44,296 nucleotides of DNA from the IMG/VR virus record IMGVR_UViG_3300025098_000096, positions 1 through 44,296 of that record; one strand, 5' to 3'. Under the pieces are notes generated by a model. The model ran no database searches, was not told the origin of the DNA, and worked only from the letters and a program-made list of their open reading frames with translations. Made by a program: the position numbers and the translations under genes. This DNA comes from a virus. Shown here in pieces: positions 26,653-35,242 of this stretch. Every line of letters starts with the position of its first letter. The first letter of the stretch is position 1.

Positions 26653-27303
26653 TCAAATGTTACCGCCAACAGCCTTATGAATGTCGCTCCAACTCATGTC
26701 AGCAATCTCTTCTGTAGAGAAAACCTTAGTGGTTGTAGCGGCTTCTGTAGCCTTGCGGATTGTGTTCTTTTCTTCTGTAAGTGACTTACGGAGTTCGGAG
26801 AACTCTGCGTTAAGTCGTGCGATTTCGGATTGTGCATCATATTCTGCCTTAGCAACTAAGTCTGCTCGGTTAGTTTCTTCCGAAGCGAATCTCTTAGCGA
26901 AGGTTTCTTCGAGAGTTTCGAGTCCCATCTTCTCAAGTTGTTCTGCTCGGTATTGCTCGTAAGCCTTCTCGATGTTTGAAGCACTTAGGTTAAGAGTGCG
27001 GAATTCTTCGTTAGCAAAGGTCTTACTAACCATTCCTTCTTTCTTTGCTTGCGCTCCGGCTTGTTCCATAGGTTCACCTGCTCCACCAAGGTTAGTGTCG
27101 TCGTTTCCATCAAGAGTAGTACCCTTGGCTTCCGGAGTTGACCCACCTTCTGCGTCTTCGGTATCCATGTATTCATCCATTTTCTCATTCAATGGGTGGC
27201 CGCCAGACATTTCCATTGATGGTTCTTCTTCTTCTTTTCGTAGCGTGTTGACTTCTTCTAGAAGAGTATCTAGTTCTGCCAATGCCTTTTCTAATTTGTT
27301 CAT
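26653..27303 (-). CDS. Internal-start scaffold protein (Nu3-like)
   Basis: Within the protease gene an ATG at 27303 is preceded seven bases upstream by AAAGGAGGA, the strongest ribosome-binding site in the window. It would yield a 216-residue protein (MNKLEKALAELDTLLEEVNT onward) holding exactly the scaffold half, with the C-terminal MSWSDIHKAVGGNI. This mirrors lambda C/Nu3 and other phages, where scaffold is made from an in-frame start inside the protease gene. The site is seen in sequence; separate production is inferred. Confidence 0.7.
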   Translation of the reverse strand: MNKLEKALAELDTLLEEVNTLRKEEEEPSMEMSGGHPLNEKMDEYMDTEDAEGGSTPEAKGTTLDGNDDTNLGGAGEPMEQAGAQAKKEGMVSKTFANEEFRTLNLSASNIEKAYEQYRAEQLEKMGLETLEETFAKRFASEETNRADLVAKAEYDAQSEIARLNAEFSELRKSLTEEKNTIRKATEAATTTKVFSTEEIADMSWSDIHKAVGGNI

Positions 27304-27828
27304 TGTTTTGTCCTCCTTTAATATATCGAACCTCGCTTCGGGGTTGATTCCTTTTTCGCATATTGTGACTTCGTGGAGTTCTAGTTTGCTTATCTCGCTA
27401 TACTCCCCTAATTCATCGTGGTGTTTCTTCACTTTTTGTAGTGCTTGTCCACCTATGCTAAAAGACCTCAATGACCCCTTGCGAATTCCTCGGTTTATTT
27501 CCTTTGCTTTTTCAATATCATCTCTTAATTTAATTACTACGAAGAACCCAACATCATCTACTTGGGTCTTCCATAGTTTTCCATTACTATCTCTATGAGA
27601 TTCAACTACTTCTCCAACTTGAACATTGGAGTGATTAGTCATAACATTGCGGAACTTATTGTGTTCCATGAATTTTTTAACTGCCTCATTTAAGGCTTTG
27701 AGAGTAATTAAATCATTTTGCTTATCTACCATTTCGATAGAAGCATAGCCTCCAATCATTAAATCATCATTCGACGCCTTCAAGATGGAGAAGTCATTCT
27801 CCTCCATTGCAGACATAATCGTAGACAT
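26653..27828 (-). CDS. Prohead protease fused to capsid scaffold
   Basis: From the ATG at 27828 this is 391 residues; in-frame GTG at 27858 and ATG at 27816 are alternatives. Residues 20-170 match the herpesvirus/HK97-type maturation protease: TNHSN (H66), GSLRSFSIGG (candidate Ser S124) and ISKLELHEVTICE (E/H near 152). Residues 175-391 are acidic then helical (GLETLEETFAKRF), the layout of a scaffold domain. The last 14 residues, MSWSDIHKAVGGNI, match the tag found at the N-terminus of many proteins here. A strong internal start at 27303 probably makes the scaffold alone. Proteolysis would remove scaffold and release tags from cargo (inference). Confidence 0.85.
   Translation of the reverse strand: MSTIMSAMEENDFSILKASNDDLMIGGYASIEMVDKQNDLITLKALNEAVKKFMEHNKFRNVMTNHSNVQVGEVVESHRDSNGKLWKTQVDDVGFFVVIKLRDDIEKAKEINRGIRKGSLRSFSIGGQALQKVKKHHDELGEYSEISKLELHEVTICEKGINPEARFDILKEDKTMNKLEKALAELDTLLEEVNTLRKEEEEPSMEMSGGHPLNEKMDEYMDTEDAEGGSTPEAKGTTLDGNDDTNLGGAGEPMEQAGAQAKKEGMVSKTFANEEFRTLNLSASNIEKAYEQYRAEQLEKMGLETLEETFAKRFASEETNRADLVAKAEYDAQSEIARLNAEFSELRKSLTEEKNTIRKATEAATTTKVFSTEEIADMSWSDIHKAVGGNI
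27310..27319 (-). promoter_or_regulatory. Strong internal ribosome-binding site (AAAGGAGGAC)
   Basis: The minus-strand sequence AAAGGAGGAC sits inside the prohead protease gene, seven bases before the in-frame ATG at 27303. It has more complementarity to the 16S rRNA 3' end than most start sites in this window, which use AGGTGAT. It supports separate translation of the scaffold. Confidence 0.7.
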
Positions 27829-27865
27829 GATGCTCAAGCCGTCTTGTAGCAAATACACTATTTAA

Positions 27866-30352
27866 CTAGTTCGGTTGTTTAGTGTATTTTAAGCCTTTGA
27901 ACTTGTCTTCATAAATATTCCAAATACCTTCGTCAGTATCCTTATCTACTGGCTTCTGCTCATATCCAGTCCATGCTAACCACATATCTTTACCTTCTAC
28001 TGGAACTACTCTAAAGTGAATCTTAGTTTCAAACTTATTTCCATTTAGAATGTATTCATGGTATCCATGTCTTTGTACTCCCATTTCTACATCTCCAAGG
28101 TCAATTAGTTTTTCCTTTGAAACATTTGTAGAGATTTGAGCAGGGAACTTAGTAGCCTTACCAAACAGCGAGAATATATCATCATCGGAGTCTAGGTCAA
28201 TATACCAAGATAAGTTCTCACCTTTGTAATTCACAATAAAGTCCAAGTTTCCATCCTTTCTAGAATAGACTTTGAATTCTGCTTTTTCCGACTCCTTTTG
28301 AATTTCACTATCGTCAACAGAAATTTTACCATTATTATATGACATTCCTTCCGAGGCTTGTACCCAAGAACCGAGCCTATTCTTGTCGCTTTCTAAAACA
28401 GATTCATAATCCCCTGCATGATTGCCAGCCAAGAAATTGTGCAAATCTCCTATGGTCTGCGGCTTACCCTTTCCTTTTACAAACTGTTTAATTGACGCTC
28501 TCAACTTTCCTTGAATAGTTTTTAGAGCCATCTCCGCTTCTTGTTTCCACATATCTAAGTCTGCAATAGCATTCTTAGACATTAAATTATTCTCATTAAA
28601 TCCATAAATGGTAAATCCATCCATGCTCTTAGCAATTAAAGTAGCACTACCATGTATGTTATCGGTAATCGTTATCCCTTTCTTGAGTGCTTCTACCTTG
28701 TACTTCAAAGACGGCTTAGTATCCTTAGATAATAATTCTAAGGTCACAATCTTATCGGGAGTAGCGGCTTCCGGAACCTCGATTACTTTGGCAGAATATA
28801 GAGTAAATCTACCATCCGACTCCTTTACCTCATCTACCTTGACTCTAATAATTTCTCCAACCTTAACATCTATCTTGGTATTTAGTGCCTTACCTACATT
28901 CATGTAGAGTTTGTTATCCATTTCTACTATATGCTTTCCTTCTTCTAGAACTGGGCCAGCCCCTAATGAATAAGAGAATAAGCCGGACTTAGTAGACTTC
29001 TTATCTAGAACTAGCATATCTAAATCTACAAATTTCTTCCACTTAACCCACTTTGGGTTTTTCTTAGTTCCTACGAAATAAGTAGAAGTTAGGTCTTTGA
29101 TAACAACCCCTTCCGCAGTAGGCATCTCCATTATTTCCTTAGCATATTCTTCTATGTCTTTCAAAGAATCTGCAATTCTAGTATCTTTCTTAGAAGGGAA
29201 TGCAATAGCATCGGAAGACTTTGCTGAATAATTATTGAATAGAATGTTAATCCTAATCTGTAGTTCATCATCCATCAAGTTCTTCTCTTCATGTCGCATT
29301 ATGTCGAAAACATGCGCTCTTAGTTTTGCTTCGGGATATTTATTCTTGAATACATGAGCAACTGTATCTGCTCTATGTAGGGCTTTATCGCCATCGAATA
29401 GAATGAGTTCTGCATCTAGAATACAGTCACCATAAGATTTCTTTTTCATTTCTGCTACTTGTTCAGTACATTTTTCAGTAATGTCCTTACCGTTAAATGA
29501 AAAGATTTCAACCTTATCATCAATCTTATGAATTTGTATTCTCATTCCATCGTACTTTTCTTGTACGACATAATCTCCGGAGAATCCCATCAATTCATTC
29601 ATATCTTCAATATCGAAGATACGATACATCGGTTTGTTAGGAGTTAGGAAGTTAGAGATGGCCTTCTCTTCCTCGGACTTTTCTGCCTTCTTTAATTCTA
29701 CTCCAACTAATTTACTCCAGTCTTCTTCGGAGTGTCCGGATAAAAATACCTTCTTGAGTTCCTTTAGTGCATTCTTGAATTTAGAATTCACCTTCTTACT
29801 ATCTTTATCGTCGCCATAGTGTTCTATAACGAATAGAGGAACATCATTCAATGCTAAGTCTAGTCCTTCCAAACCATCAGTTATCTCGTCGCCTTGATAT
29901 TCTAATTCATTATAGAGTTTAGAAGATAGGGCATCATCACCGTTTCTAATTGCATAGTGAATGAACTTCATAAAAACATCTACATTCGATAGTAGAGATT
30001 CTAGTACATTCCCTTTCATTTTCTTAGAGAATGGGTCGTTGACATTCTCGGAGTCAAATCTCATTTGCTTAACAGAATCATAGATAATTTTAGCGGAGCC
30101 ACTTGTAGGACTACCTGCATCATCGGATTCAAGGTGACGCTCATCTAAATATTCTTTGAGTTCCTTACCAAGAGGACTAAGGCTATCATACGATTCCTTA
30201 ATTTTCTCAAGTATATTTCTCCAGCGACCCCCATACTCTTTAGGGTCACTTCTTGCAGATAAATAAGCGACTCTAGTTTCCTCGAAGAGAGATAAAATCT
30301 CATTAGATAAGGGAGCCTTATCCTTCTCGAACATTAGACCAGTGGTTGCCAT
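27866..30352 (-). CDS. ATP-dependent DNA ligase with extra N- and C-terminal domains
   Basis: This 828-residue protein carries the nucleotidyltransferase motifs: EKYDGMRIQ (motif I, K266 as the adenylated lysine), LDAELILFD (III), HVFDIM (IIIa), EGVVIK (IV) and PKWVKWKK (V). An OB-fold segment follows (LDMLVLDKK, then KVGEIIRVKVDEV). The N-terminal 240 residues are helical and could be a DNA-binding domain, but I see no clear match to known ones. The last 270 residues include a domain with VQRHGYHEYILNG and MWLAWTGYEQKP that I do not recognise. Archaeal ligases are about 550-610 residues, so this one is extended. It lies within head genes next to the protease, which suggests action during packaging, or in the virion on DNA ends or nicks. 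Confidence 0.85.
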   Translation of the reverse strand: MATTGLMFEKDKAPLSNEILSLFEETRVAYLSARSDPKEYGGRWRNILEKIKESYDSLSPLGKELKEYLDERHLESDDAGSPTSGSAKIIYDSVKQMRFDSENVNDPFSKKMKGNVLESLLSNVDVFMKFIHYAIRNGDDALSSKLYNELEYQGDEITDGLEGLDLALNDVPLFVIEHYGDDKDSKKVNSKFKNALKELKKVFLSGHSEEDWSKLVGVELKKAEKSEEEKAISNFLTPNKPMYRIFDIEDMNELMGFSGDYVVQEKYDGMRIQIHKIDDKVEIFSFNGKDITEKCTEQVAEMKKKSYGDCILDAELILFDGDKALHRADTVAHVFKNKYPEAKLRAHVFDIMRHEEKNLMDDELQIRINILFNNYSAKSSDAIAFPSKKDTRIADSLKDIEEYAKEIMEMPTAEGVVIKDLTSTYFVGTKKNPKWVKWKKFVDLDMLVLDKKSTKSGLFSYSLGAGPVLEEGKHIVEMDNKLYMNVGKALNTKIDVKVGEIIRVKVDEVKESDGRFTLYSAKVIEVPEAATPDKIVTLELLSKDTKPSLKYKVEALKKGITITDNIHGSATLIAKSMDGFTIYGFNENNLMSKNAIADLDMWKQEAEMALKTIQGKLRASIKQFVKGKGKPQTIGDLHNFLAGNHAGDYESVLESDKNRLGSWVQASEGMSYNNGKISVDDSEIQKESEKAEFKVYSRKDGNLDFIVNYKGENLSWYIDLDSDDDIFSLFGKATKFPAQISTNVSKEKLIDLGDVEMGVQRHGYHEYILNGNKFETKIHFRVVPVEGKDMWLAWTGYEQKPVDKDTDEGIWNIYEDKFKGLKYTKQPN

Positions 30353-30358
30353 ATCGCA

Positions 30359-30826
30359 TCAGTAAAGATTAAGAGAGTCTGCCATATAAGTTTCCGATTG
30401 TAAAATAGCCTTAACACCCGCTTCTTCACCCTTAGTCCAATGGCCGTCTTCGATTAGTTTAGGTAGTTTTTTCAATCTATTAATCATTCGAGTAAATTTT
30501 TCAACTCTTTTAGGGTCGTTATACTTGCCATATGAAAGTCTTTCTTGCTTAATTCCATCATTTAGCAGTTGGATAGTATTTTCTATGGTTATGTCGGACT
30601 TACCAAAAGTATCTCCAGCAAGACCATATCCGGAATGAGTACCTGTATTGTTCTCAATCTTAGTATCATCTTTTTCTGCCTTGGGTTCCTTGGTCTTAAC
30701 TTCGGGGGCTTCTATTTCTAACGGTAGAGTTTCTCTACCCTCTTGTTGTAAGACTTCCTTTGCTTTACGAACCAATCTAATTGCTCTACTAATTTGTGCT
30801 TCCTCTTCTGTCATTTTTTCCGGCAT
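30359..30826 (-). CDS. Helical acidic/basic protein upstream of ligase, unknown
   Basis: The start is taken as the ATG at 30826, because GGAGGAAC lies six bases upstream; the longer frame from 30841 (MGGTD...) would swallow that site. The 155-residue protein has an N-terminal helix (EEEAQISRAIRLVRKAKEVL), a variable acidic middle and a C-terminal helical domain (FTRMINRLKKLPKLIEDGHW). Its stop overlaps the region just before the ligase start. Possible head-assembly or internal protein; no family is recognised. Confidence 0.6.
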   Translation of the reverse strand: MPEKMTEEEAQISRAIRLVRKAKEVLQQEGRETLPLEIEAPEVKTKEPKAEKDDTKIENNTGTHSGYGLAGDTFGKSDITIENTIQLLNDGIKQERLSYGKYNDPKRVEKFTRMINRLKKLPKLIEDGHWTKGEEAGVKAILQSETYMADSLNLY

Positions 30827-30827
30827 A

Positions 30828-31055
30828 TCAGTTCCTCCCATTTACGAACTTTTCAATATCATTCCAACTCATCTTATGGATAGCATCAGCATCCGGTACA
30901 GATTGATTTGACATAGATGGAGTAGGGCTATCGACAACAACAAAGCCCGACTTCATAAGCAAGTTATCTTTGTTGTAGACTGCTTGTTCTAGAGTCTTAA
31001 TTCTACCAACCAATTCCTTTAGAATAATCAGCATGTCTTCATTACTTTCACTCAT
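30828..31055 (-). CDS. Small coiled-coil protein with C-terminal MSWNDIEK peptide
   Basis: This 75-residue protein has an N-terminal coiled coil (MLIILKELVGRIKTLEQAVY), a flexible serine/proline linker and a C-terminus MSWNDIEKFVNGRN. That end aligns with the scaffold C-terminus MSWSDIHKAVGGNI at M, S, W, D, I, K, V and G, with an acidic/Ala-rich stretch before both. The layout of coil, linker and terminal peptide resembles a mini-scaffold. It overlaps the upstream tagged gene and precedes another small gene. It probably binds the same partner as the scaffold C-terminus. Confidence 0.7.
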   Translation of the reverse strand: MSESNEDMLIILKELVGRIKTLEQAVYNKDNLLMKSGFVVVDSPTPSMSNQSVPDADAIHKMSWNDIEKFVNGRN

Positions 31056-31401
31056 CTCTCAAGTCCCCCTTTCTCTTAGGATAGACGACTTCTCGTAGTT
31101 GACGATACAAGACTTCGTACTCCTTACGAAGTTTGCTAGATAGGGCCACCATATCAATGTTCCTTTCGTCAATACCGTCGAACTTCTTTTTCATCTTATC
31201 ATCGGATTTGACCAAATCTAATTCTCTTAGCATGTCAATGAGTTCACCCATTCGAGTGAAATCTTGGCCAAAGTATTCGGTTGGTTCTGCCGATTGTAGA
31301 GTCTTCTTCAATCGCTTTCTCTTCTTTTCATCTAGTGATTCCAAAATTGGACTGTTTTCTTTTTCTATCATATCGGGTTGTTTTAGTATTCTTTCCCACA
31401 T
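31048..31401 (-). CDS. Tagged protein MWERILK
   Basis: This 117-residue protein begins MWERILKQP (tag variant with R for D) and continues as charged helices (SPILESLDEKKRKRLKKTLQ, then LRKEYEVLYRQLREVVYPKR). AAGGAGGAAAAGT precedes the ATG, which overlaps the TAA of the large helical gene as TAATG. It is followed at once by the small protein that carries the C-terminal version of the peptide. The family is unknown. Confidence 0.65.
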   Translation of the reverse strand: MWERILKQPDMIEKENSPILESLDEKKRKRLKKTLQSAEPTEYFGQDFTRMGELIDMLRELDLVKSDDKMKKKFDGIDERNIDMVALSSKLRKEYEVLYRQLREVVYPKRKGDLRDE

Positions 31402-33311
31402 TACTTTTCCTCCTTATTTCCTTGTTCTTTATTAAATTCTTGAATTAAGTCTTGTATTGTATCATTGTCAATTGTAAGATTTTCTTCTCCTATCTTGTCT
31501 GTAAATCGCCTAATATTTTTAATAAGTAGTCGATACATTCTCTGTTTTTGTCCCTCGGACATTGGATAAAATCTAGGGGGAATACTTGGGAAATAAGTGG
31601 ATTTAATTTTTTCAATATAATCCAACATAAAACTTTCTTCAGTTAATTCTCCAACAAACTCCTCGTTAGTGATACCCCTAGTTTCCATTTCATCGACGGC
31701 CTCTTCTATTACATCATAATCAGAAAGTAGTAGATTTTGTAGTTTGTCAAATCCATATTTCTCAATCAATGGACTTTCCTGTATTTTCTCGGAAACTTCA
31801 TCTCTTAGCCTTATCAATTCAGCCCTAGATAATTTACCCAATGCCTCTCTTTTCTTCTGCGCTCTAGGTCTAAGAGCAGTAGACCCCTTTTCTCCAGCAT
31901 AATCTAAAATGTATTCAAATAAGGTTCTATTATCAACTGTCTTGTTTAACTCTTGATTCATCCTTTCTCCGTTTTTCATCAAATCAGTATATCCTTTAAA
32001 CAAGGGAGTATAATAGTCAAGGGAATCCCCACCAGCCTCCCCTAATTTCTTTTTTCCCGCTTCGTAATCGACAAACCTTTTATTCCTAACATCGTAAAAT
32101 TTTATTCTATTTTCATTGGTTTTTATTGATTCCAAAAACCTAACTCTAGAGTTAATTACCGGAACTTCCTTTCCAAGAATAGTTTCTAGTCTCTTTCCAA
32201 TTTCAATATTGTTTCTTCGCACAGCGTTTTCATTCTTTTCCAACAATGTTTTTTTGACAAAACTAGCCAAACTGCCTTTGTATTTTATGGCCTTTGTTAT
32301 TTTATTAGTGGTACTCATTGTATCCTTTTTGACCTCTAAGTCTTCAATAAGTCCTAATTCACCTTCGCCTAACAATTCTTGTAGCGCATTTATTCGGTCT
32401 TCCAATTCTCCTTCATCCTCGTAAGAACCCACAAGCGTCAACATATTTTTTAGTAGCCTACTAAAAACTATTTTATGCCTATCAAAAGAAGTATCTATGT
32501 TAGGTATTTCCTTTCCATCTACTTTAGTAGTATCGACAGGCCTAATCTCTCTAGACCTGTTAAGATATTCAGTAATGTTTCTAAGATTGTCAAGCAAAGA
32601 ACTCCTAGGAGAGCCTTCCTTTTCTTTTAGTCTTTTAATCAACTTTAGCATAGTTTCTATTGTATTTTCTATACTCTTCTTTTTCTTACTGTAGTAAGCA
32701 TTTAGAATAGAATCTTTTTTTTCCGGTTGTAAAATTTCTTTTTCCGAAGAAAAAGAAGAACTATCCTTTACTTTAACAGAGGCTAATTCTTCTTCCATTA
32801 GTTTGATGTAAGCAGCAATTCTAATCTCAAGATTTTTCTCTACTACCTTATTGAGTTTCTTTACTTGTTTTTCCAAGTCCTCACTCAAATCTTCTATTCC
32901 ATCTTTCTGTGTGAATAACATCTTGGCTTCTTTCGTGCCTTCTTCATCTAGAGTCTTAGCATATTCTCTAAGTAAAATAGAAATTTCTTCATTGGTATCT
33001 TCGACTTCCTTTAACGCATTAAAATATGCCCTATTCAAATCCAAATTACCTTGTGCATCAAAATATATATTATCTAAATCCAAATCCAAATGTTTTTCAC
33101 TAGTGTTTCTCAAATCATTCACAAGAATATCTTCTTGCTTTGCATAGTCATTAGGTTTGACTAATATGGAGTGTGAATGTGGCTTTCTAACTTCCTTAAT
33201 TTCAAAAATAAAATTATCAGCGAGAGCCTTAGCCGCTTCTAAGTCTCTTTTTACTAGTTCCTCAAATCTCTCTTTCTCGTCTGTAGTAAGGTCCACTTTC
33301 AAAAGAAGCAA
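31401..33311 (-). CDS. Large charged helical protein, unknown
   Basis: The start is taken as a TTG at 33311, placed just after GGTGATTTC; a GTG at 33321-33323 would overlap that site. About 636 residues of mostly helix, rich in K, E, D, N and L, follow, with many coiled-coil segments (VKKLNKVVEKNLEIRIAAYI). A C-terminal region (PSIPPRFYPMSEGQKQRMYR) looks more globular. It lies between portal and ligase and may be an internal or ejection-type protein. No family is recognised and no tag is present. Confidence 0.6.
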   Translation of the reverse strand: MLLLKVDLTTDEKERFEELVKRDLEAAKALADNFIFEIKEVRKPHSHSILVKPNDYAKQEDILVNDLRNTSEKHLDLDLDNIYFDAQGNLDLNRAYFNALKEVEDTNEEISILLREYAKTLDEEGTKEAKMLFTQKDGIEDLSEDLEKQVKKLNKVVEKNLEIRIAAYIKLMEEELASVKVKDSSSFSSEKEILQPEKKDSILNAYYSKKKKSIENTIETMLKLIKRLKEKEGSPRSSLLDNLRNITEYLNRSREIRPVDTTKVDGKEIPNIDTSFDRHKIVFSRLLKNMLTLVGSYEDEGELEDRINALQELLGEGELGLIEDLEVKKDTMSTTNKITKAIKYKGSLASFVKKTLLEKNENAVRRNNIEIGKRLETILGKEVPVINSRVRFLESIKTNENRIKFYDVRNKRFVDYEAGKKKLGEAGGDSLDYYTPLFKGYTDLMKNGERMNQELNKTVDNRTLFEYILDYAGEKGSTALRPRAQKKREALGKLSRAELIRLRDEVSEKIQESPLIEKYGFDKLQNLLLSDYDVIEEAVDEMETRGITNEEFVGELTEESFMLDYIEKIKSTYFPSIPPRFYPMSEGQKQRMYRLLIKNIRRFTDKIGEENLTIDNDTIQDLIQEFNKEQGNKEEK

Positions 33312-33316
33312 AGAAA

Positions 33317-33541
33317 TCACCACTTGTTTTCTGTTCTTCTTCTTTTCTTAGCCGGTAGTTGGACTACATCGGGAGTATCTGCACTACTTCTAGTAGGGCG
33401 ATGAGTAGTATCGGGCGGTAGTCCTCCTACAGAATAGTCTCTAGATTTCTTAGTAGTTCTATCTTCTGCGGCTCGTTGAGAACGGACCTGTGCCAATTCT
33501 TTAGCCAATCTTCTTTCTTTTTGTGCTGTGTCTTCTGTCAT
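33317..33541 (-). CDS. Small basic protein after portal
   Basis: This 74-residue protein starts with an ATG that overlaps the TAA of the portal gene (TAATG). It is basic and has low complexity (RLAKELAQVRSQRAAEDRTT, then a proline/threonine part and the basic end KKRRRTENKW). The composition suggests nucleic-acid or portal binding; nothing more can be said. Confidence 0.55.
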   Translation of the reverse strand: MTEDTAQKERRLAKELAQVRSQRAAEDRTTKKSRDYSVGGLPPDTTHRPTRSSADTPDVVQLPAKKRRRTENKW

Positions 33542-35184
33542 TATGGTATTCTCCTTTCTGTTCTTGAATCCACATTTTGATTACCTGCGTCTGCTGGCAA
33601 TCCGGTCATTCGCTTATCGGGGCCTACGCTCATGGATGGTTTATTTCTTGTGGTAGCGGGATTCTCTTGAGGCTTACCTCTTCCTTCTAACATTTCTCTA
33701 TTCATCTCATTAATATCTCTTTGGTCAAAGTTAGACCCTGCTAAACCATCCATACCGGATTGTGCTTTGTTTTCTTGTCCTTCTTGGGGAGGCTCCTCTT
33801 TAGGCTCCGGCTTATTGAAGGTAAAGTTTCCATCCTCATCCATCTCTACTTCAAATCCTAAGTTCTTAACAGAAGCCGCAATGTTGACTTCTAATTCCCT
33901 TCGTCTAAGTTCAGCAATTTCATCTTCTTCTTCCGAAGGAGGTAGTTTCAAATCCCAATCAGTAATTCCAAATTGCTTTGTTAAGAACGGGAAGACATAA
34001 TTATTGTAGACATTTTGTGCCATTTGAACAGCACGATTAGTGACTAATATTTGCATACCTTCGTTGTTAAGTCCACCGCTAGTAGTGTTGTCAGCCATGA
34101 AGACTTTACTAACCCCGTAGAAAGCAGAAATTCTATCTCTCAAATCATCCTTAACAGAAACATATTCCATTTCTTTAAGACTATCCATGAACTTAATCCA
34201 TTCAACTGAACCCTTGCCATTGTCGGCTTCGATTCCCATAACTGGAATATAGTGGGGGTCTTGTTCCATTCTTTCTTTTACACTTCTCCAAAAACTAGCC
34301 ATAGAGTCCATGTTTCTAGTCTGTACTGCTAGTAACCCTCTAGGCATTCTGCTCTTGGTATAGGAAGAATTGACATAATTTTCCATTGCTATTAAAGTCA
34401 TTATATGATTGAATAGAGTCATAACTGGAGAATGGCCATATAGCCTACTTGGGCTGTATTTACTAAAATGTAGGACTTCACCTTTAATGTAGTACTGCTC
34501 ATCTCCATTTGCTCTATTGACATAATGTATAGGGTGTAAATTACTGCCACATTCACCACAAGGTTCGTGTGGCTCCTGTGCAATAAAATTTCTATGATTT
34601 ATACAAGTGAATCCCTTAGTTCCTCTAACTCCAAGTTCATCAGCGTAAATTGCCATAGTAACAGGGTCGCCTCTGAACAACTCTTTGATTCTATGCATAC
34701 GAATTTTACCATTACCATCTAAGTAATATTCCTTGACAAGAACAATGTAAGCATCATCCATAATGTTTAGGTCGTCTTCTAATTCTTTAAGAACATCAAT
34801 GAATAACTGTTCGGATTGATTGATGTATCCCTCAATAAACTTCTCGGCATATTCTAATTGTTTTGGGTCAGGTTTAGATAATTCCAAGGAACCACATCTA
34901 GCACATTCACTAACTGGTCTTTTGTGGGTCTTTTGACAAGAGTTACATCGGGCTTCGTAAGCCTTCTCCCAAACATATCCTCTTCGGAAAATTTCTTGTT
35001 TTAGTTGAGTAATACAAGTACGAACAATCACAGACTGTTGGGTGACATTGTAGACCATTGGGGCTGTCATCATGTAAGAGTTCTCACGCTCTTGTATTCC
35101 GATGTTGTAGACCTGCCTATCCGCCGGTTTGGGAGTAGACCTTCTAAACAGTCCACTTATTCCGAATCTTCGCTTTTCTGCCAT
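33541..35184 (-). CDS. Portal protein with two zinc ribbons
   Basis: This 547-residue portal shows LHFSKYSPSRLYGHSPVMTL, the helix IMTLIAMENYVNSSYTKSRM and RISAFYGVSKVFMADNTTSG, all typical of portal ring proteins; the last 130 residues are a flexible acidic/polar tail. Unusually it carries C80-x2-C83...C94-x2-C97 and C194-x2-H197...C209-x2-C212, two probable zinc-binding ribbons in the wing/clip part. The ring should be the packaging channel and connector. It is encoded after a block of tagged small proteins and before a small basic gene. Confidence 0.85.
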   Translation of the reverse strand: MAEKRRFGISGLFRRSTPKPADRQVYNIGIQERENSYMMTAPMVYNVTQQSVIVRTCITQLKQEIFRRGYVWEKAYEARCNSCQKTHKRPVSECARCGSLELSKPDPKQLEYAEKFIEGYINQSEQLFIDVLKELEDDLNIMDDAYIVLVKEYYLDGNGKIRMHRIKELFRGDPVTMAIYADELGVRGTKGFTCINHRNFIAQEPHEPCGECGSNLHPIHYVNRANGDEQYYIKGEVLHFSKYSPSRLYGHSPVMTLFNHIMTLIAMENYVNSSYTKSRMPRGLLAVQTRNMDSMASFWRSVKERMEQDPHYIPVMGIEADNGKGSVEWIKFMDSLKEMEYVSVKDDLRDRISAFYGVSKVFMADNTTSGGLNNEGMQILVTNRAVQMAQNVYNNYVFPFLTKQFGITDWDLKLPPSEEEDEIAELRRRELEVNIAASVKNLGFEVEMDEDGNFTFNKPEPKEEPPQEGQENKAQSGMDGLAGSNFDQRDINEMNREMLEGRGKPQENPATTRNKPSMSVGPDKRMTGLPADAGNQNVDSRTERRIP

Positions 35185-35242
35185 ACTACGAACTCCCCCT
35201 CATCTTTGGTTTATCGGCCTATTTAATAACCGTATCTCAATA

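Noticed and set aside
27320-27340. FDILKED at the protease/scaffold border contains DILK
   Set aside because: There is no preceding MSW; the short match is expected by chance.
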